Of a DNA stretch of 64,000 nt, positions 11,405 through 23,274 are shown in pieces; within the stretch, counting starts at the first letter, position 1; each line of letters starts with the position of its first letter. Below the pieces are notes generated by a model that saw nothing but the letters and a program-made list of their open reading frames with translations, made no database searches and was not told the DNA's origin. Source of the DNA: Schistocerca nitens (taxonomy: Eukaryota; Arthropoda; Insecta; Orthoptera; Acrididae); the NCBI RefSeq assembly GCF_023898315.1, contig NC_064616.1:288823205-288887204 (forward strand), given 5' to 3'. The translations under genes and the position numbers were made by a program.

Positions 11405-12512
11405 CGAGGCTTGAATGAAAAGTAATGCCTCCACCTTCGTTAACTGGATTTGGATGGGAATATTTTAATAAATCAAAGGCAGAAGTAATTCTTAGAATGT
11501 GATCTTTAAATACCAATATTCACTTTTCCACATAATCACCAGCCAATTGGATACAGTTCTGCCAACGATGAACAAGTTCTCTGAAGCTGTCACGGAAGAA
11601 GTCGACACTGTTTCCGCAACCACAGTCTCACAGTTCTCTCAACGTCTTCATCAGGAGCATAATGATGTCCCCGCAGATCGTCTTTCATTATCGGGAACAA
11701 ATGGAAGTCAGATGGTGCTAAATCTGGACTGTATGGAGGTTGCCGTACGGTGGTGAGATTCAGTCTCTGCTGTGGTACCCATCGTTCACAGATCTTCCGA
11801 TAGCCAAGCAAAGCAATAATGTGACCCACATTCTTGTGAAATGCCGATTGTGCTTGCAGTTTCTCTCTGAGTGATACGACGATCGTCCTGAAACAATCTG
11901 TCAACATTTTGCTTGTGAAACTCGGTGGTTGCTGTCACAGGACGTCCAGCTCTTTGTTTGTCAGGCGGGTCATTTGTTCCCGCCTCATCGCCTTTAAACT
12001 TACTCGCCAACAACGCCCAGTACTCACATCAACACAATCACCATAAACTGCTTTCATTCTCTAAAAAAATGGTTCAAATGGCTCTGAGCACTATGGGACT
12101 CAACATCTTAGGTCATAAGTCCCCTAGAACTTAGAACTACTTAAACCTAACTAACCTAAGGACATCACACACACCCATGCCCGAGGCAGGATTCGAACCT
12201 GCGACCGTAGCAGTCCCGCGGTTCCGGACTGCAGCGCCAGAACCGCTAGACCACCGCGGCCGGCCTTTCATTCTCTGATGAATCTCCTTTGGGTGACTCC
12301 TTCTGCTGTCAAGAATTCAATGACTGCACGTTACTTAAATCGCATTAACCATACTTTACACAGTAACAACACAACCGTTGAATGCTAAGGCTTCTCGCCA
12401 ACTGGAGCTGTAGAGAAGAGGCTACGGAACAATCCAGTACCCACCGCATACCAATGCCGACAATTGATGAAGAGTTGCGAAGGTGGAGGCATTACTTTTT
12501 AGTCAACCCTCT
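11405..12512 (-). pseudogene. mariner element with TIRs, decayed transposase
   Basis: Complete-length mariner remnant with TIRs of about 30 bp (shared core AAAGTAATGCCTCCACCTTC). TA target duplications lie at 11403-11404 and 12513-12514. Minus-strand transposase pieces are RRSHPKEIHQRMKAVYGDC, then FKGDEAGTNDPPDKQRAGRP, then VDRLFQDDRRITQRETAST (HTH region), KNVGHIIALLGYRKICERWV, and YSPDLAPSDFHLFPIMKDDL with the third catalytic Asp. Internal sequence is deleted between the HTH linker and the last catalytic block. Frames are shifted and SINE1 interrupts the N-terminus. Confidence 0.88.
12063..12264 (-). mobile_element. SINE1, full length, inside mariner
   Basis: Perfect 12 bp TSD ctttcattctct at 12051-12062 and 12265-12276. 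Excision in silico rejoins the mariner N-terminal frame (EIHQRMKAVYGDC). Confidence 0.92.
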
Positions 12513-12514
12513 TA

Positions 12515-14411
12515 CTACGTCAGCAAGTCACAAATCGAAGTGGTCAGAACTGTCGTGCCAGAGTTACTTTCGATAGTTACGGTGAGAAGGAGTTAATTTT
12601 AAATAATACTTATGTTTTTTAGATACAAAACTTGTTGTAAAACAAATATTGATAGAAGTGAGTAGTTTTTCATCTGTCTGTTACAGAGGATTCTGCTTTT
12701 AAAAACGTACAATTCAAAGCAATGAACCAATGGAAACACTTTATTTACTTGTATTTGGATTTTTGTTTGGTCAAATACTTTAAAGATAATTATATGATAC
12801 CTAATGTTACGTACTACTGTAAAATTTGTGTTCTCAGATAAAATTATTTTATACAGATGAGTCTGTCGTCACAGTATGATACACAGAGACAGAAGAGTAG
12901 TAATTTTTGTGAAGATTTGTCGTAGAGAAACACCATTCTAGCTAAAAATACTTTAAATATTAATTAAAAAGAGTCTTGCACGCAAAACATTATTATTTGT
13001 AATGGTTACGACCATCTTCTGACTATTTATACTGAATGCTAAAGACAGAATCGATTTAGAAGAATGTTTGATAATAGTAAAATATAAAATACATATTATA
13101 TTACAAAAATTAAAATTATTTCAAACTCTCTGCTGCTTATGTATTTTACTTTCATTGATGACTACCTTAACAGACCTAGTTTGTTTTATGGCAGTTGGTA
13201 TGCAGTGCCTCCCTTGATGTAATCTGATGGTTTTGCTCTAGGATAACTAAAAAACACTATTTCCCTTCTGTTCGTATTTATTCCTCTTTTTATTTTTCCA
13301 AATAATAATTTTAATTTCTTGTTTATAGCTATTTAGGGATTTTTGTGACAAACAAGTATATGCACAGTATACTCTCACTTTTGACTGCTTATGCGTTCGT
13401 TTTATATTTTTGACTAACTAGATGGGTCCACGATGATGTAATGTATGATAGTGATGTAATCGATACTTCTGTACATCTGACATTATGTACGCCCGTTTTA
13501 TGGAGTTTCCTGGAATGTTCATGACTGAAAACAACTCTATTCGTAGTATCTTTTACATTTCGTTTGCTCATGCTCTTTGTTTTATGTTTTCAACTATCTC
13601 GATGGGTCAATGATATTTTGTGCCGTAGTTTCCGTTCATGTAACCTGTTTGTCATGCTTTAGATATTATGTAATCTATTTCACTTGGTATCATATTGCTT
13701 TCTTGGTCACTGTCATCTGGGGGATCTGGCATACATTATGAAAGTCGCCGTACATGCCTGCCAATATTCTGTGACAGCTAGTCGCTGTCGCAACTTTGGA
13801 TTCGTCTTCTGTTGAAATGTGCACATCGACATCTCCACTCCGCTTCCATGGTAAATAACTGCGTCACACATGCAATATTTTCACTGGTACTACGACCAAG
13901 TAGCAGTCTGCTATTCCTGGAATTCATTTCTGCGTGTCTTCCTGCATGTTAGTACCTGTTTAATATCCTGTAGCTGTCGCAGCTCTGAAATTGCCTTCCG
14001 CTGAATGGCGTATATCGATAAGTTAACGGCATCTCCATGGGAACTATTGGCATCGCTTAACTACTATCTTTGCTGGCGTATGATCTACGAGTTTTCAACA
14101 AATCCCCACAAATGGCTATCACTGTTCTCCCAACCGATTATTACTAGTTACTTCTTCTACATAAATTTTATCACATGTTGACGAAATGCTGTTTATAGCA
14201 CTTATTTTATATGTAATGTACCTCTTTCTTTATTTGGCATTAGCTTTTGTGTAACTATTCTTTATATACCTTATTCTAAGAACTGGTACGCAGTGCGAAG
14301 AGTATGGCATATTTAAGCGACAACTACGTTGCTCTTCTTAGCAGTTGACGTTCGTGCTGTCATAACACCTGCTCCGTTCATCGCCAACCCATATCATCAT
14401 GGGTATAATTC
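12515..14411. other. AT-rich, no gene seen
   Basis: From 12580 to 13700 the sequence is AT-rich with no open frame over 60 codons that resembles a protein. Two loosely repeated phrases occur (gatgggtc near 13420 and 13600; gtagctgtcgcagctctg near 13970, with a variant near 13780). This suggests an old diverged duplication. Confidence 0.45.
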
Positions 14412-14422
14412 CTTGTTTTACT

Positions 14423-14624
14423 TCAAATGGTTCAAATGGCTCTGAGCACTATAGGACTTAACTTCTTATTTCATCAGTCCCCTAGAACTTAGAACTACTT
14501 AAACCTAACTAACCTAAGGACATCACACACATCCATGCCCGAGGCAGGATTCGAACCTGCGACCGTAGCGGTCACGCGGTTCCAGACTGTAGCGCCTAGA
14601 ACCGCTCGGCCACCCTGGCCGGCT
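14423..14624 (-). mobile_element. SINE1, full length
   Basis: Flanked by cttgttttact (14412-14422) and cttcttttact (14625-14635), an 11 bp TSD with one difference. The head retains the B box. Confidence 0.9.
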
Positions 14625-14713
14625 CTTCTTTTACTATTTGCTATAAATGATGTATTTTATATGTTTGTATGTTACATCTCTCTAAATCCATTCCGTGTTC
14701 ATATTTCAGTATA

Positions 14714-14758
14714 AATGGTCTGAAGATGGCCGCGTTCTCACCAAAACCAGTAACCATT
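14714..14758 (+). ncRNA. hammerhead-ribozyme-like motif
   Basis: Stem I arms AATGGT (14714-14719) and ACCATT (14753-14758) are perfectly complementary. Between them lie CTGAAGA (14720-14726, fits core CUGANGA), one extra T, a possible GG..CC stem II, AAAACCAGT, and A. The expected core GAA is AAA here (G12 to A), and stem III (ACC/AGT) is imperfect, so this copy is probably inactive. Hammerhead motifs with very short stem III are known from Penelope-like retroelements and retrozymes. The identification is motif-based only. Confidence 0.5.
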
Positions 14759-14759
14759 G

Positions 14760-16858
14760 TAAATCGATAGTTTATTGCGGTTAAGACAGTTTTTAATCCA
14801 TTTTTAAAACAGAAGAATAGTTTGCTGTGTTAGACGCAATTTTTACTGACTTCGACACTCAGAAAGTCAAATTTTTAAATAATTTTTCTTGACATTCTGT
14901 TTGTAACAAAAACAATTTTTCTTGACATTCTGTTGGTGTGTTAATGTTTAAAACAGTTATTTTCTGCATGGTTAGTTTAAGTTATTTTTCTTGCGCAAAC
15001 ACTTTTACCATTTTCACAAAGTTAAATCCTTAAACATAGGCCATTATACTAGCATATGATTTTTGTTAACAGTCATTTTCTTCTGACAAGCTTGTGTATT
15101 TAGGTGTCCTTTTCTGCACAAACACTTTGTCGCCCCTCACACAGTATGAAATGATTTTTTTTTCCTTTATATATTATGCTAGATTTCACCCTACGAAACA
15201 ATTAATTTTTATCAAAGTCATACGTAGTTGTAAGTTTTTCTTGGGCCAACTCCTTTACCTAAAATAACAGTATGTGAATCTGAAATATAAGCTTATTCGT
15301 CTGCCATTGTGCTTGCATGTCATTTTGATAAACAACTAATTCTTGCAGTATTTTACACTTAGCTACAAGTTTTTTGTGTAAAAGCTTTTACCATTAATCT
15401 GTGGGTAAATTTAGACGTACGTTCTTACGTTTGCTGTTACATTGGCATCTAAATCTGTTAAGTTCAGTAAATAGATAAGAAAGAAGCTCCTAGTACCATG
15501 TTGTAGTTTAGATGTGTGAAAGTTGCGCTTGCATAGAGTGAATGTGGTCTAAATATAAGTAACTGCTTACATCCTTTTTAAGCTAATACAGAAATTTTTA
15601 TGACTGAGGTAATCATGTTCACATACATATTACACGGAAACATGCTTTCCCAATTATTTGTATATAACGTAAAGAACTGTGGTGCCACATAGATAAATTG
15701 GTTACATCTTAACTCTTTTTTCAGTATCCCTGTTGTGTCAAACCTCAACTGTCGAGTAGAGAAGGGACTAACTTATTTTTATTTTCAACTTTATATGAGT
15801 CTCAGTTTTTTAATGTGTCTTAAAATTAGTTTGTTTCTGAAACTTGCGTATGCACAAGACATGGTTTGCAGGAATTTCCTTTCTTTTATGTTGCAGTAAA
15901 AATCTCATTAGCCATAACGTGTCTTACCAGTATTAGGTTCCAGTAGCAAGACTGTTAGGTTTCTTTTTCTTATTATTATAGGATAGATCAACTTTTCGAA
16001 AATGCCGAAAAAACAGCATCAATTACTTTTGACGGGATGTGGATGTGATTAACATAATTGGTGCAGATCGCTTCACGATCCCGTATCAGTTCAGTTACAT
16101 GTATTTCATATATTAAGTAGGTAGTGCAACTGTGAGGTGGTGGCTGGAAGGTTCTCAGATAAAAATAAGAATTCCGGGACTACCCATTGCCACTATCGCG
16201 TGGAGAGAATAGCTTTGCTCCGGAGATGGGTGGGGTCCTTTGCTGGTGCCCAGGGTCCAGTCAGCGTATTCTGAAGTTGCAAGTTCCGGGAGTTAATACC
16301 TGATGCACAACTCGAATGGTGCATTAGCTACAAGTGCCCACTTTAGATACACCAAGTGTCTGTTCAACATGGATGTCAATAAGAATGCTGCACTCTGTTC
16401 CCATAAAATGTGAGAAATTTAGCTTCTCTTCAACAGTATTTCTGTTCCGGTAATCCTGTGTATTGCTCCGTTTTATAGGATCTCTAAGACTGTCCAAACA
16501 GGACACAACCTAGAAATTTTCTGTGCGTACTTGTACACGATGCAGCGTTCCACTCTATTTTCATGCGTTGAGGCACATGTACTTTCGTCACATTGCCTAC
16601 AACCTTGCTGTCGCCCCTATAAAGAGAGTTTGGACTGATTACAGAGAACTATGAATTCTGATCTTTCGTTTTCCTGGAAGTAGTCCAGTGACTACCATCA
16701 GTTGGTTCCTGGTTGTCGTCCAGTGTTGGCGGTACAGTTTGAAGCTGTAAATGTCGCCGTTTGATGTAGTATGAGATGTCTGCATTCTGAGCAGTTCGCA
16801 TTTATGTGGTTGTTCGTGCGTCTTTAATGCGAAGTTCGTTGGGTTATTTCTGTCTTTG
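14760..16858. other. AT-rich, no gene seen
   Basis: Low-GC sequence with a local near-duplicate (aatttttcttgacattctgtt at about 14880 and 14917). No coding potential or known repeat was recognised. Confidence 0.5.
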
Positions 16859-16868
16859 ATTTGAAAAT

Positions 16869-18230
16869 CACAGGCGAAATACCCTCATACTTCAAGAAGA
16901 ATATAATAATTCCAATCCCAAAGAAAGCAGGTGTTGACAGATGTGAAAATTACCGAACTATCAGTTTAATAAGTCACTGCTGCAAAATACTAACACGAAT
17001 TCTTTACAGACGAATGGAAAAAGTGGTAGAAGCCGACCTTGGGGGTGATCAGTTTGGATTCCGTAGAAATATAGGAACACGTGAGGCAATACTGACCCTA
17101 CGACTTATCTTAGAAGCTAGACTAAGGAAAGGCAAACCTACATTTCTAGCATTTGTAGACTTAGAGAAAGCTTTTGACAATGTTGACTGGAATACTCTCT
17201 TTCAAATTCTGAAGGTGGCAGAAGTAAAATACAGGGAGCGAAAGGTTATTTACAATTTGTACAGAAAACAGATGACAGTTATAAGAGTCGAGGGACATGA
17301 AAGGGAAGAAGTGGTTGGGAAGGGAGTGAGACAGGGTTGTAGCCTTTCCCCGATGTTATTCAATCTGTATATTGAGCAAGCAGTGAAGGAAACAAAAGAA
17401 AAATTCGGAGTAGGTATTAAAATTCATGGAGAAGAAGTAAAAACTCTGAGTTTTGCCGATGACATTGTAATTCTCTCAGAGACAGTACAGGACTTGGAAG
17501 AGCAGTTAAACGGAATGGATTATGTCTTGATAGGAGGATATAAGATGAACATCAACAAAAGCAAAACGAGGATAATGGAATCTGGTCGAATTAAGTCGGG
17601 TGATGCTGAGGGAATTAGATTAGGAAATGAGACACTTAAAGTAGTAAAGGAGTTTTGCTATTTGGGGAGCAAAGTAACTGATGATAGTCGAAGTAGAGAG
17701 GATATAAAATGTAGACTGGCAATGGCAAGGAAAGCATTTCTGAAGAAGAGAAATTTGTTAAAATCGAGTGTAGATTTAAGTGTTAAGACGTCATTTCTGA
17801 AAGGATTTGTATGGAGTGTAGCCATGTATGGAAGTGAAACATCGACGATAAATAGTTTGGACAAGAAGAGAATAGAAGCTTTTGAAATGTGGTGCTACAG
17901 AAGAATGCTGAAGATTAGATGGGTAGATCACATAACTAATGAGGAGGTGTTGAATAGGATTGGGGAGTAGAGAAGTTTGTGGCACAACTTGACTAGAAGA
18001 AGGGATCGGTTGGTGGAACACGTTCTGAGGCATCAAGGGATCACCAGTTTACTATTGGAGGGCAGCGTGGAGGGTAAAAATCGTAGAGGGAGACCGAGAG
18101 ATGAATACACTAAGCAGATTCAGTAGGATATAGGTTGCAGTAGGTACTGGGAGATGAAGAAGCTTGCACAGTATAGAGTAGCATGGAGAGCTGCATCAAA
18201 CCAGTCTCAGGACTGAAGACCACAACAACA
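16869..18230 (+). pseudogene. RTE-clade LINE, 5'-truncated, RT plus C-terminus
   Basis: Non-LTR retrotransposon of the RTE/BovB-like group. The frame from 16869 to 17970 contains KKAGVDRCENYRTISLISHC, then FGFRRNIGTREAILTLRLI, then FLAFVDLEKAFDNVDW (first catalytic Asp), GVRQGCSLSPMLFNLYI, and LSFADDIVILSE (FADD active site). The C-terminal RIEAFEMWCYRRMLKIRW follows. A stop at 17968-17970 (AAG to TAG judged against the copy at 41267) precedes LWHNLTRRRDRLVEHVLRHQ. The 3' end is a short CAA-rich tail, not poly(A). Perfect TSD atttgaaaat at 16859-16868 and 18231-18240 fixes both ends. No endonuclease is present. Confidence 0.93.
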
Positions 18231-18240
18231 ATTTGAAAAT

Positions 18241-18689
18241 GTGAGTTTAGCAGATGAAGAACTGTGAACTGTTCTTTTTTCAGTCTTCCTAACGATGTCA
18301 ATCGAAGTCCGACACTATCAGCTTCAGCTTTTCATGTTAAATTCTGTGTTTTCATTTCCCAAGTGTGACTTTGGAGTAAGATCCCATGTGGTAGTTTGTA
18401 AAATCAATGTCCATTTATGAACCCTACTTCTTACAACTTCTCCCATAACTAAGCGACCTTTATTTAATACAGGAGATCGGGAATATACACTAACGTGTTG
18501 TTTCAGTGTGATGGTGTTCCAGTTGTTGCAGTGGACAAATTATTAATGGAATTTCGCATTACAAGCAAAGTTGTTTATTATGGTGACGAGTAGGTGGTGC
18601 TCGCAGTGTTTTATTTCGGGGCTCAAACCATCAATAATACAGATTAGTTTGATGACGACCTAGCCAGGATACACTACTCCATTGTATAA
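18241..18689. other. unannotated, no gene seen
   Basis: No domain or repeat recognised between the LINE and the tandem array. Confidence 0.45.
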
Positions 18690-19205
18690 AGAAAAATCGT
18701 TGTTTAACGTTGTTACCAAAAATCTCGAAAAGCATTTGATCGATTTACTTCATATTTTTACACGATATTCTAATGAACATTCCGTCAGACATAGATTATA
18801 TATTTTAATACATGTAAGATGTAAAAATACATGTAAAATATAAAGGGGAAAAGCTGCTACAAAAAACTCGAAAAATCCTCGATCAATTTCTTCAACTTTG
18901 TGCACGATACTCTAATGAATATTCGGATAGATATAGACTACATGTTTTTAATAGATAGAATACTTAAATGTGTGTGTAATACATGAAGGGGAAGCGTTTG
19001 TTTACAAAAATCTTAAAAATCTCGTCATCAATTTATTTCAATTTTTGCACGATACTATAATGAACTTTAATACGGACACAGGTTACGTTTTTCCAAGTAT
19101 GTATGATATATAATATCTGTGCAATATGCAAAAGGGGAAATGTTGTTACCAATAATCCCTAAGAGTTCTTGCCAATTTATTTCAAATTAAATTGTGTAAT
19201 TTATA
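18690..19205. repeat. diverged tandem array, about 145 bp unit
   Basis: At least three full units and a partial one. Each carries a phrase like gttaccaaaaatctcgaaa, then tgatcgattta, then cacgatactctaatgaaca, then gacatagactacat, then aaaggggaaa. Unit starts near 18706, 18855, 19002 and 19141 give periods of 149, 147 and 139 bp. Units differ substantially, so the array is old. More units occur at 21377-21623 and 23698-23825. Confidence 0.75.
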
Positions 19206-19606
19206 AATATATACACGAAGTGTCAGGGGGAAAGATCACGAAAGTAAATTTTTATGAACCTCGAGAAAAACAGATTTTTATGTGCAAATGTAATATCATC
19301 AATACATCAGTACACACAAAAATTTTTATTTTATAAATTAAACAACTTGGCTGTATCGAACGTGTAAATAGAGTTAATGGCATCCGGTGTGTTCTCAGAA
19401 TAATGAATTAATTTCCCAAAACTCAATCAAACGACACGTAGTAAGGCGAAAGGAATACGTAACCCAAGCAAGCAGACACAATAATTCTATTATAATCACG
19501 ACTAATCGAATTTCTGGTTGTTATAATATAGAGACAGTGCTCAGATCACGTACTTTTAGTTGAGCGGCAGCCAATTAAAGAATTTCACAGCACCGGGAAT
19601 GCAAAA
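19206..19606. other. AT-rich, no gene seen
   Basis: Separates the array from a SINE. No coding potential was recognised. Confidence 0.4.
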
Positions 19607-20010
19607 CTTCTTCTTCTTATTTTTGTGCCTTCGTCCCGCATCTGTGCAGGGCCGGCATGTTTATGAACGGATTAGGTGTGGTTAATTTAAGGGGCTGTCG
19701 GGTGCTGCTCCTCCCGCCACCCCCATGTTCCCCGGGATGGAACACATGTACCCCAACTGTGTGTAGTGAAAGTGAGCGAAGGTTTTCTGAATGTTTGAAA
19801 ATCGTGTAACTGATGCGAGACTTGGGCACTAGCCCTGTAGTCAGCTAGAGGGATGTGGTAAATAGCCTCAAAACAACATCCAGGCTGGTCGACACACCGA
19901 CCCTCGTCGTTAATCCGTCAAATGGGTTCCATACGAAGCCGACATTCCCCCTCCCCCCCCCCCCTTTCCTGGATGCAGCCATTTAACATGCATGGCTATC
20001 TGGCAACGAC
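19607..20010 (-). mobile_element. SINE4-like tRNA-derived repeat
   Basis: On the minus strand the right part resembles a tRNA-like head with a degraded B box (GGAACCCATTTGACGG at about 19915-19930). The body continues through GTGTCGACCAGCCTGGATGT, CATCAGTTACACGATTTTC and ACAGTTGGGGTACATGTG to the end CAGATGCGGGACGAAGGCAC. The last third matches a second copy at 62142-62368. A run of C at 19954 lies in the head region. No clear TSD. Confidence 0.6.
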
Positions 20011-21180
20011 AAAACTTCATCGAGATTTGCAAATCTTTATAGTTTAGCCTAGAAACTGGAAGGAGATCTAGACTAAAGAACGGAATTAGTCGAGTTGGAT
20101 TACAGCGAACAGAAGATAATTGCAAAGTTATTGCGCACTAAACAAGTAAGGAATGCTGAAGTTAATCGTACCTCTATAAATAGGTATGAGTAGTTAAAAC
20201 ATCTCATCCATTGGTTATCCTTTTCGTGGTGCCCTTATGGTGGGTGCCATTTTGTGTTCCCCCATGATAAGTCCTTTGTTTTCGCGTTGTCCATATGGTA
20301 CCATTTTGTATTCCTCCATGATAATTCGTTTGTTATTTCAACATACCCCAGCATTTGATTCAGATGATATTATCTTAACAGGCTGCATTTTGAAAGGGAA
20401 TTTTGCAGCGTACTTTGAGTCCAATAGCGCTTTCTCAAACATTATTTCCTAATTAATACTAATCAGTGAAAGTGGGTGACTTACATCTGGAAGCTTCCTT
20501 TACTTCCTTGAAATCTTCACGTGTTTCCATCAGTGACAAAGCGTTTCACAACCCTATATTCCCTATATTTTTATCTCACACTAACTTCGAGTGGTCACAC
20601 ACAGAGAATTTCATTTTGATCTTCTTTAGATCAATGATTCGATTACGTAATGAATGAAGCAAAAGACGATAAAGATTTTATTTTGACCGTCAGCAGAACT
20701 ACAAAAGACGATAAAGATTTTATTTTGACCGTCAGCAGAACCACAAAATACGTAGACCATTCCAGTTTTCTCATCCAAGGCGTAAGTGATGTGGAATGGA
20801 ATGACGTTAACTCATTTACGTCCTTTTCCGTAATGCGTTCAGGGTAAACATAAAAAAGGGTTCACCTGTTGCAATAACATGGATATTGAACGAACATATC
20901 GAAAGTTTCCGCTTAAAATAGACGGCACTGGTTGCTGTATTTACAGGGTTACATTTTATGCAAATTCTATGCAGATAGCCACCTTCTTTCTTTTTTCTTT
21001 TCTTGCGTCCGGTTCTACTAGAGAGAGAGACTGCATCAGAATTCCTGTTCCCTCTGCCATCTCCTGGCCGGATGAGCCACTACTCACTTTCCTGCTTCCT
21101 TCCCCTGAGAAATTTACTTACCTGGTTACTTCCCCTTACAGCAAAACTTCGAATGCTACTATCTCTGGACTCGCTTGGTC
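20011..21180. other. unannotated, with short local repeats
   Basis: A diverged duplication of about 70 bp (atggt..ccattttgt followed by ccatgataa) lies at 20235-20335. Open frames at 20237, 20466 and 20879 have no recognisable domain. Confidence 0.45.
20660..20743 (+). repeat. two exact-length 42 bp tandem units
   Basis: The unit starting caaaagacgataaagat is repeated twice with one base difference. Because 42 is a multiple of three, the surrounding open frame contains the 14-residue phrase DDKDFILTVSRTTK twice. Confidence 0.85.
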
Positions 21181-21186
21181 CTTTTA

Positions 21187-21376
21187 GAAAAATGGTTCAA
21201 ATGGCTCTGAGCACTATGGGACTTAACATCTGTGGTCATCACTCCCCTAGAACTTAGAACTACTTAAACCTAACTAACCTATGGACATCACACACATCCA
21301 TGCCCGAGGCAGGATTCGAACCTCGACCGTAGCGGTCGCGCGGTTCCAGACTGTAGAAATGCTCGGCCACCCCATC
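21187..21376 (-). mobile_element. SINE1, degraded head
   Basis: Body intact. The B box has lost bases (GGTCGAGGTTCGAATCC region shortened) and the 5' part is disturbed. No clean TSD, which suggests an older copy. Confidence 0.85.
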
Positions 21377-21623
21377 TAGAATAGCTTTTGATGTATTTCC
21401 TTTAAATTTCTACACGGCATTATAATGAACATTTGGACAGCCATAGGCTACATATTTTTAATATTTCAGACATATAAATTTATAGGCTTATGTAATATAT
21501 AAAGGGGAAATGTTGTTACCAAAAATCTCGAAAGCTGTTGATCGATTTACATAAAATACTTACGCTATAATCTAATGAACATTAGGACCGACATAAGTAA
21601 TATATTTTTAATATACCTATATA
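21377..21623. repeat. tandem array units, continuation
   Basis: Two partial units of the roughly 145 bp repeat: ggcattataatgaacattt at about 21417, then gttgttaccaaaaatctcg at 21508 and ctaatgaacattaggaccg at about 21571. Cut by the transposon at 21624. Confidence 0.75.
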
Positions 21624-21988
21624 CAGGGTGGTCCATTGATAGTGACCGGGCCAAATATCTCACCGAATAAGCGTCGAACGGAAAAAATACAAAGGACGAA
21701 ACTTGTCTAGCTTGAAGGGGGAATTCAGATGTTGCTATGGTTGGCCCGCTAGATGGCGCTGCCATAGGTCAAACGGATATCAACTGCGTTTTTTGAAAAT
21801 AGGAACGCCCATTTTTTCCTTACATATTCGTGTAGTACGTAAAGAAATATGAATGTTTTAGTTGGACCACTTTTTTCACTTTGTGATAGATGACGCTGTA
21901 ATAGTCACAAACGTATAAGTACGTGGTATCACGTAACATTCCGCCAGTCTGGACGGCATTTGTTTCGTGGTACATTAATCGTGTTGAA

Positions 21989-23050
21989 ATGGACCGTTTA
22001 CCAATTGCGGAAAAGGTTGATATCGTGTTGATGTATGGCTATTGTGATCAAAACGCCCAACGGACGTGTGCTATGTATGCTGCTCCGTATCCTGCACGAC
22101 ATCATCCAAGTGTCCGGACCGTTCGCCGAATAGTTACGTTATTTAAGGAAACAGGAAGTGTTCAGCCACATGTGAAACGTCAACCACGACCTGCAAAAAA
22201 AGATGATGCCCAAGTAGGTGTTTTAGCTGCTGTCGCGGCTAATCCGCACATCATTAGCAGACAATTTGCACGAGAATCGGGAATCTCAAAAACGTCGGTG
22301 TTGAGAATGCTACATCAACATCGATTGCACCCGTACCATACTTCTATGCACCAGTATTTGCATGGCGACGACTTTGAACGTCGTGTACAGTTCTGCCTCT
22401 GGGCACAAGAGAAATTACGGGACGATGACACATTTTTTACACGCGTTCTATTTAGCGACGAAGCGTCATTCACCAACAGCGGTAACGTGAACCGGCATAA
22501 TATGCATTATTGGGCAACGGAAAATCCACGATGGCTGCGACAAGTGAAACATCAGCGACCTTGGCGGGTTAATGTATTATGCGGCATTATGGGAGGAAGG
22601 ATACTTGGCCCCCATTTCATCGATGGCAATCTAAATGGTGCAATGTATGCTGATTTCCTACGTAATGTTCCACCGATGTTACTACAAGATGTTTCACTGC
22701 GTGACAGAATGGCGATGTACTTCCAGCATGATGGATGTCCGGCACATAGCTCGCGTGCGGTTAAAGCGGTATTGAATAGCATATTTCATGACGGGTGGAT
22801 TGGTCGTCGAAGCACCATACCATGACCCGCACGTTCACTGGATCTGACTGATTTCTTTCTGCGGGGAAAGTTGAAGGATATTTGCTATCGTGATCCACCG
22901 ACAACCCCTGACAACATGAGTCAGCGCATTTTCAATGCATGTGGGAACATTACTGAAGGCGAACTACTCGCTGTTGAGAGGAATGTCGTTACACGTATTG
23001 CCAAATGCATTGAGGTTGACGGAGATAATTTTGAGAATTTATTGCATTAA
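21989..23050 (+). pseudogene. DUF4817-type transposase, one premature stop
   Basis: Transposase of about 353 codons. The start MDRLPIAEKVDIVLMYGY is chosen because homology to the sister copy begins here. The N-terminus is a DUF4817-like helix-turn-helix (YAAPYPARHHPSVRTVRRIV). Catalytic blocks are LFSDEASFTNSGNVNRHNMH (first Asp), YFQHDGCPAHSSRAVK (second Asp) and LDLTDFFLRGKLKD. The last block normally reads like SPDLTPLDFF, so two residues appear deleted. Restoring them gives 41 residues between Asp 2 and Asp 3 by my count (DD41D-like). A TGA at 22823-22825 replaces a Trp codon. Downstream, the frame stays open to TAA at 23048-23050 (VERNVVTRIAKCIEVDGDNF). Confidence 0.9.
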
Positions 23051-23100
23051 TGTGGTATTTACAGGTAATTACGCTGTAACAGCATGCGTTCTCAGAAATG

Positions 23101-23274
23101 GTTCAAATGGCTCTGAGCACTATGGGACTTAACTTCTGAGGTCATCAGTCCCCTAGAAATTAGAGCTACTTAAACCTAACTAACCTAAGGACATCACACA
23201 CATCCATGCCCGAGGCAGGATCGAACCTGCGACCGTAGCGTTCGCGCGGTTCCACACTGTAGCGCCTAGAACCG
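23101..23274 (-). mobile_element. SINE1, 5'-truncated
   Basis: Perfect 11 bp TSD tctcagaaatg at 23090-23100 and 23275-23285. The head is cut inside the region before the A box. The sister element at 58763-60118 has the uninterrupted site at about 59184-59200, so the insertion post-dates the split of the two copies. Confidence 0.95.

Noticed and set aside
18690-19205. CRISPR-like repeat array
   Set aside because: Units are about 145 bp, strongly diverged, with no constant repeat and variable spacer pattern.
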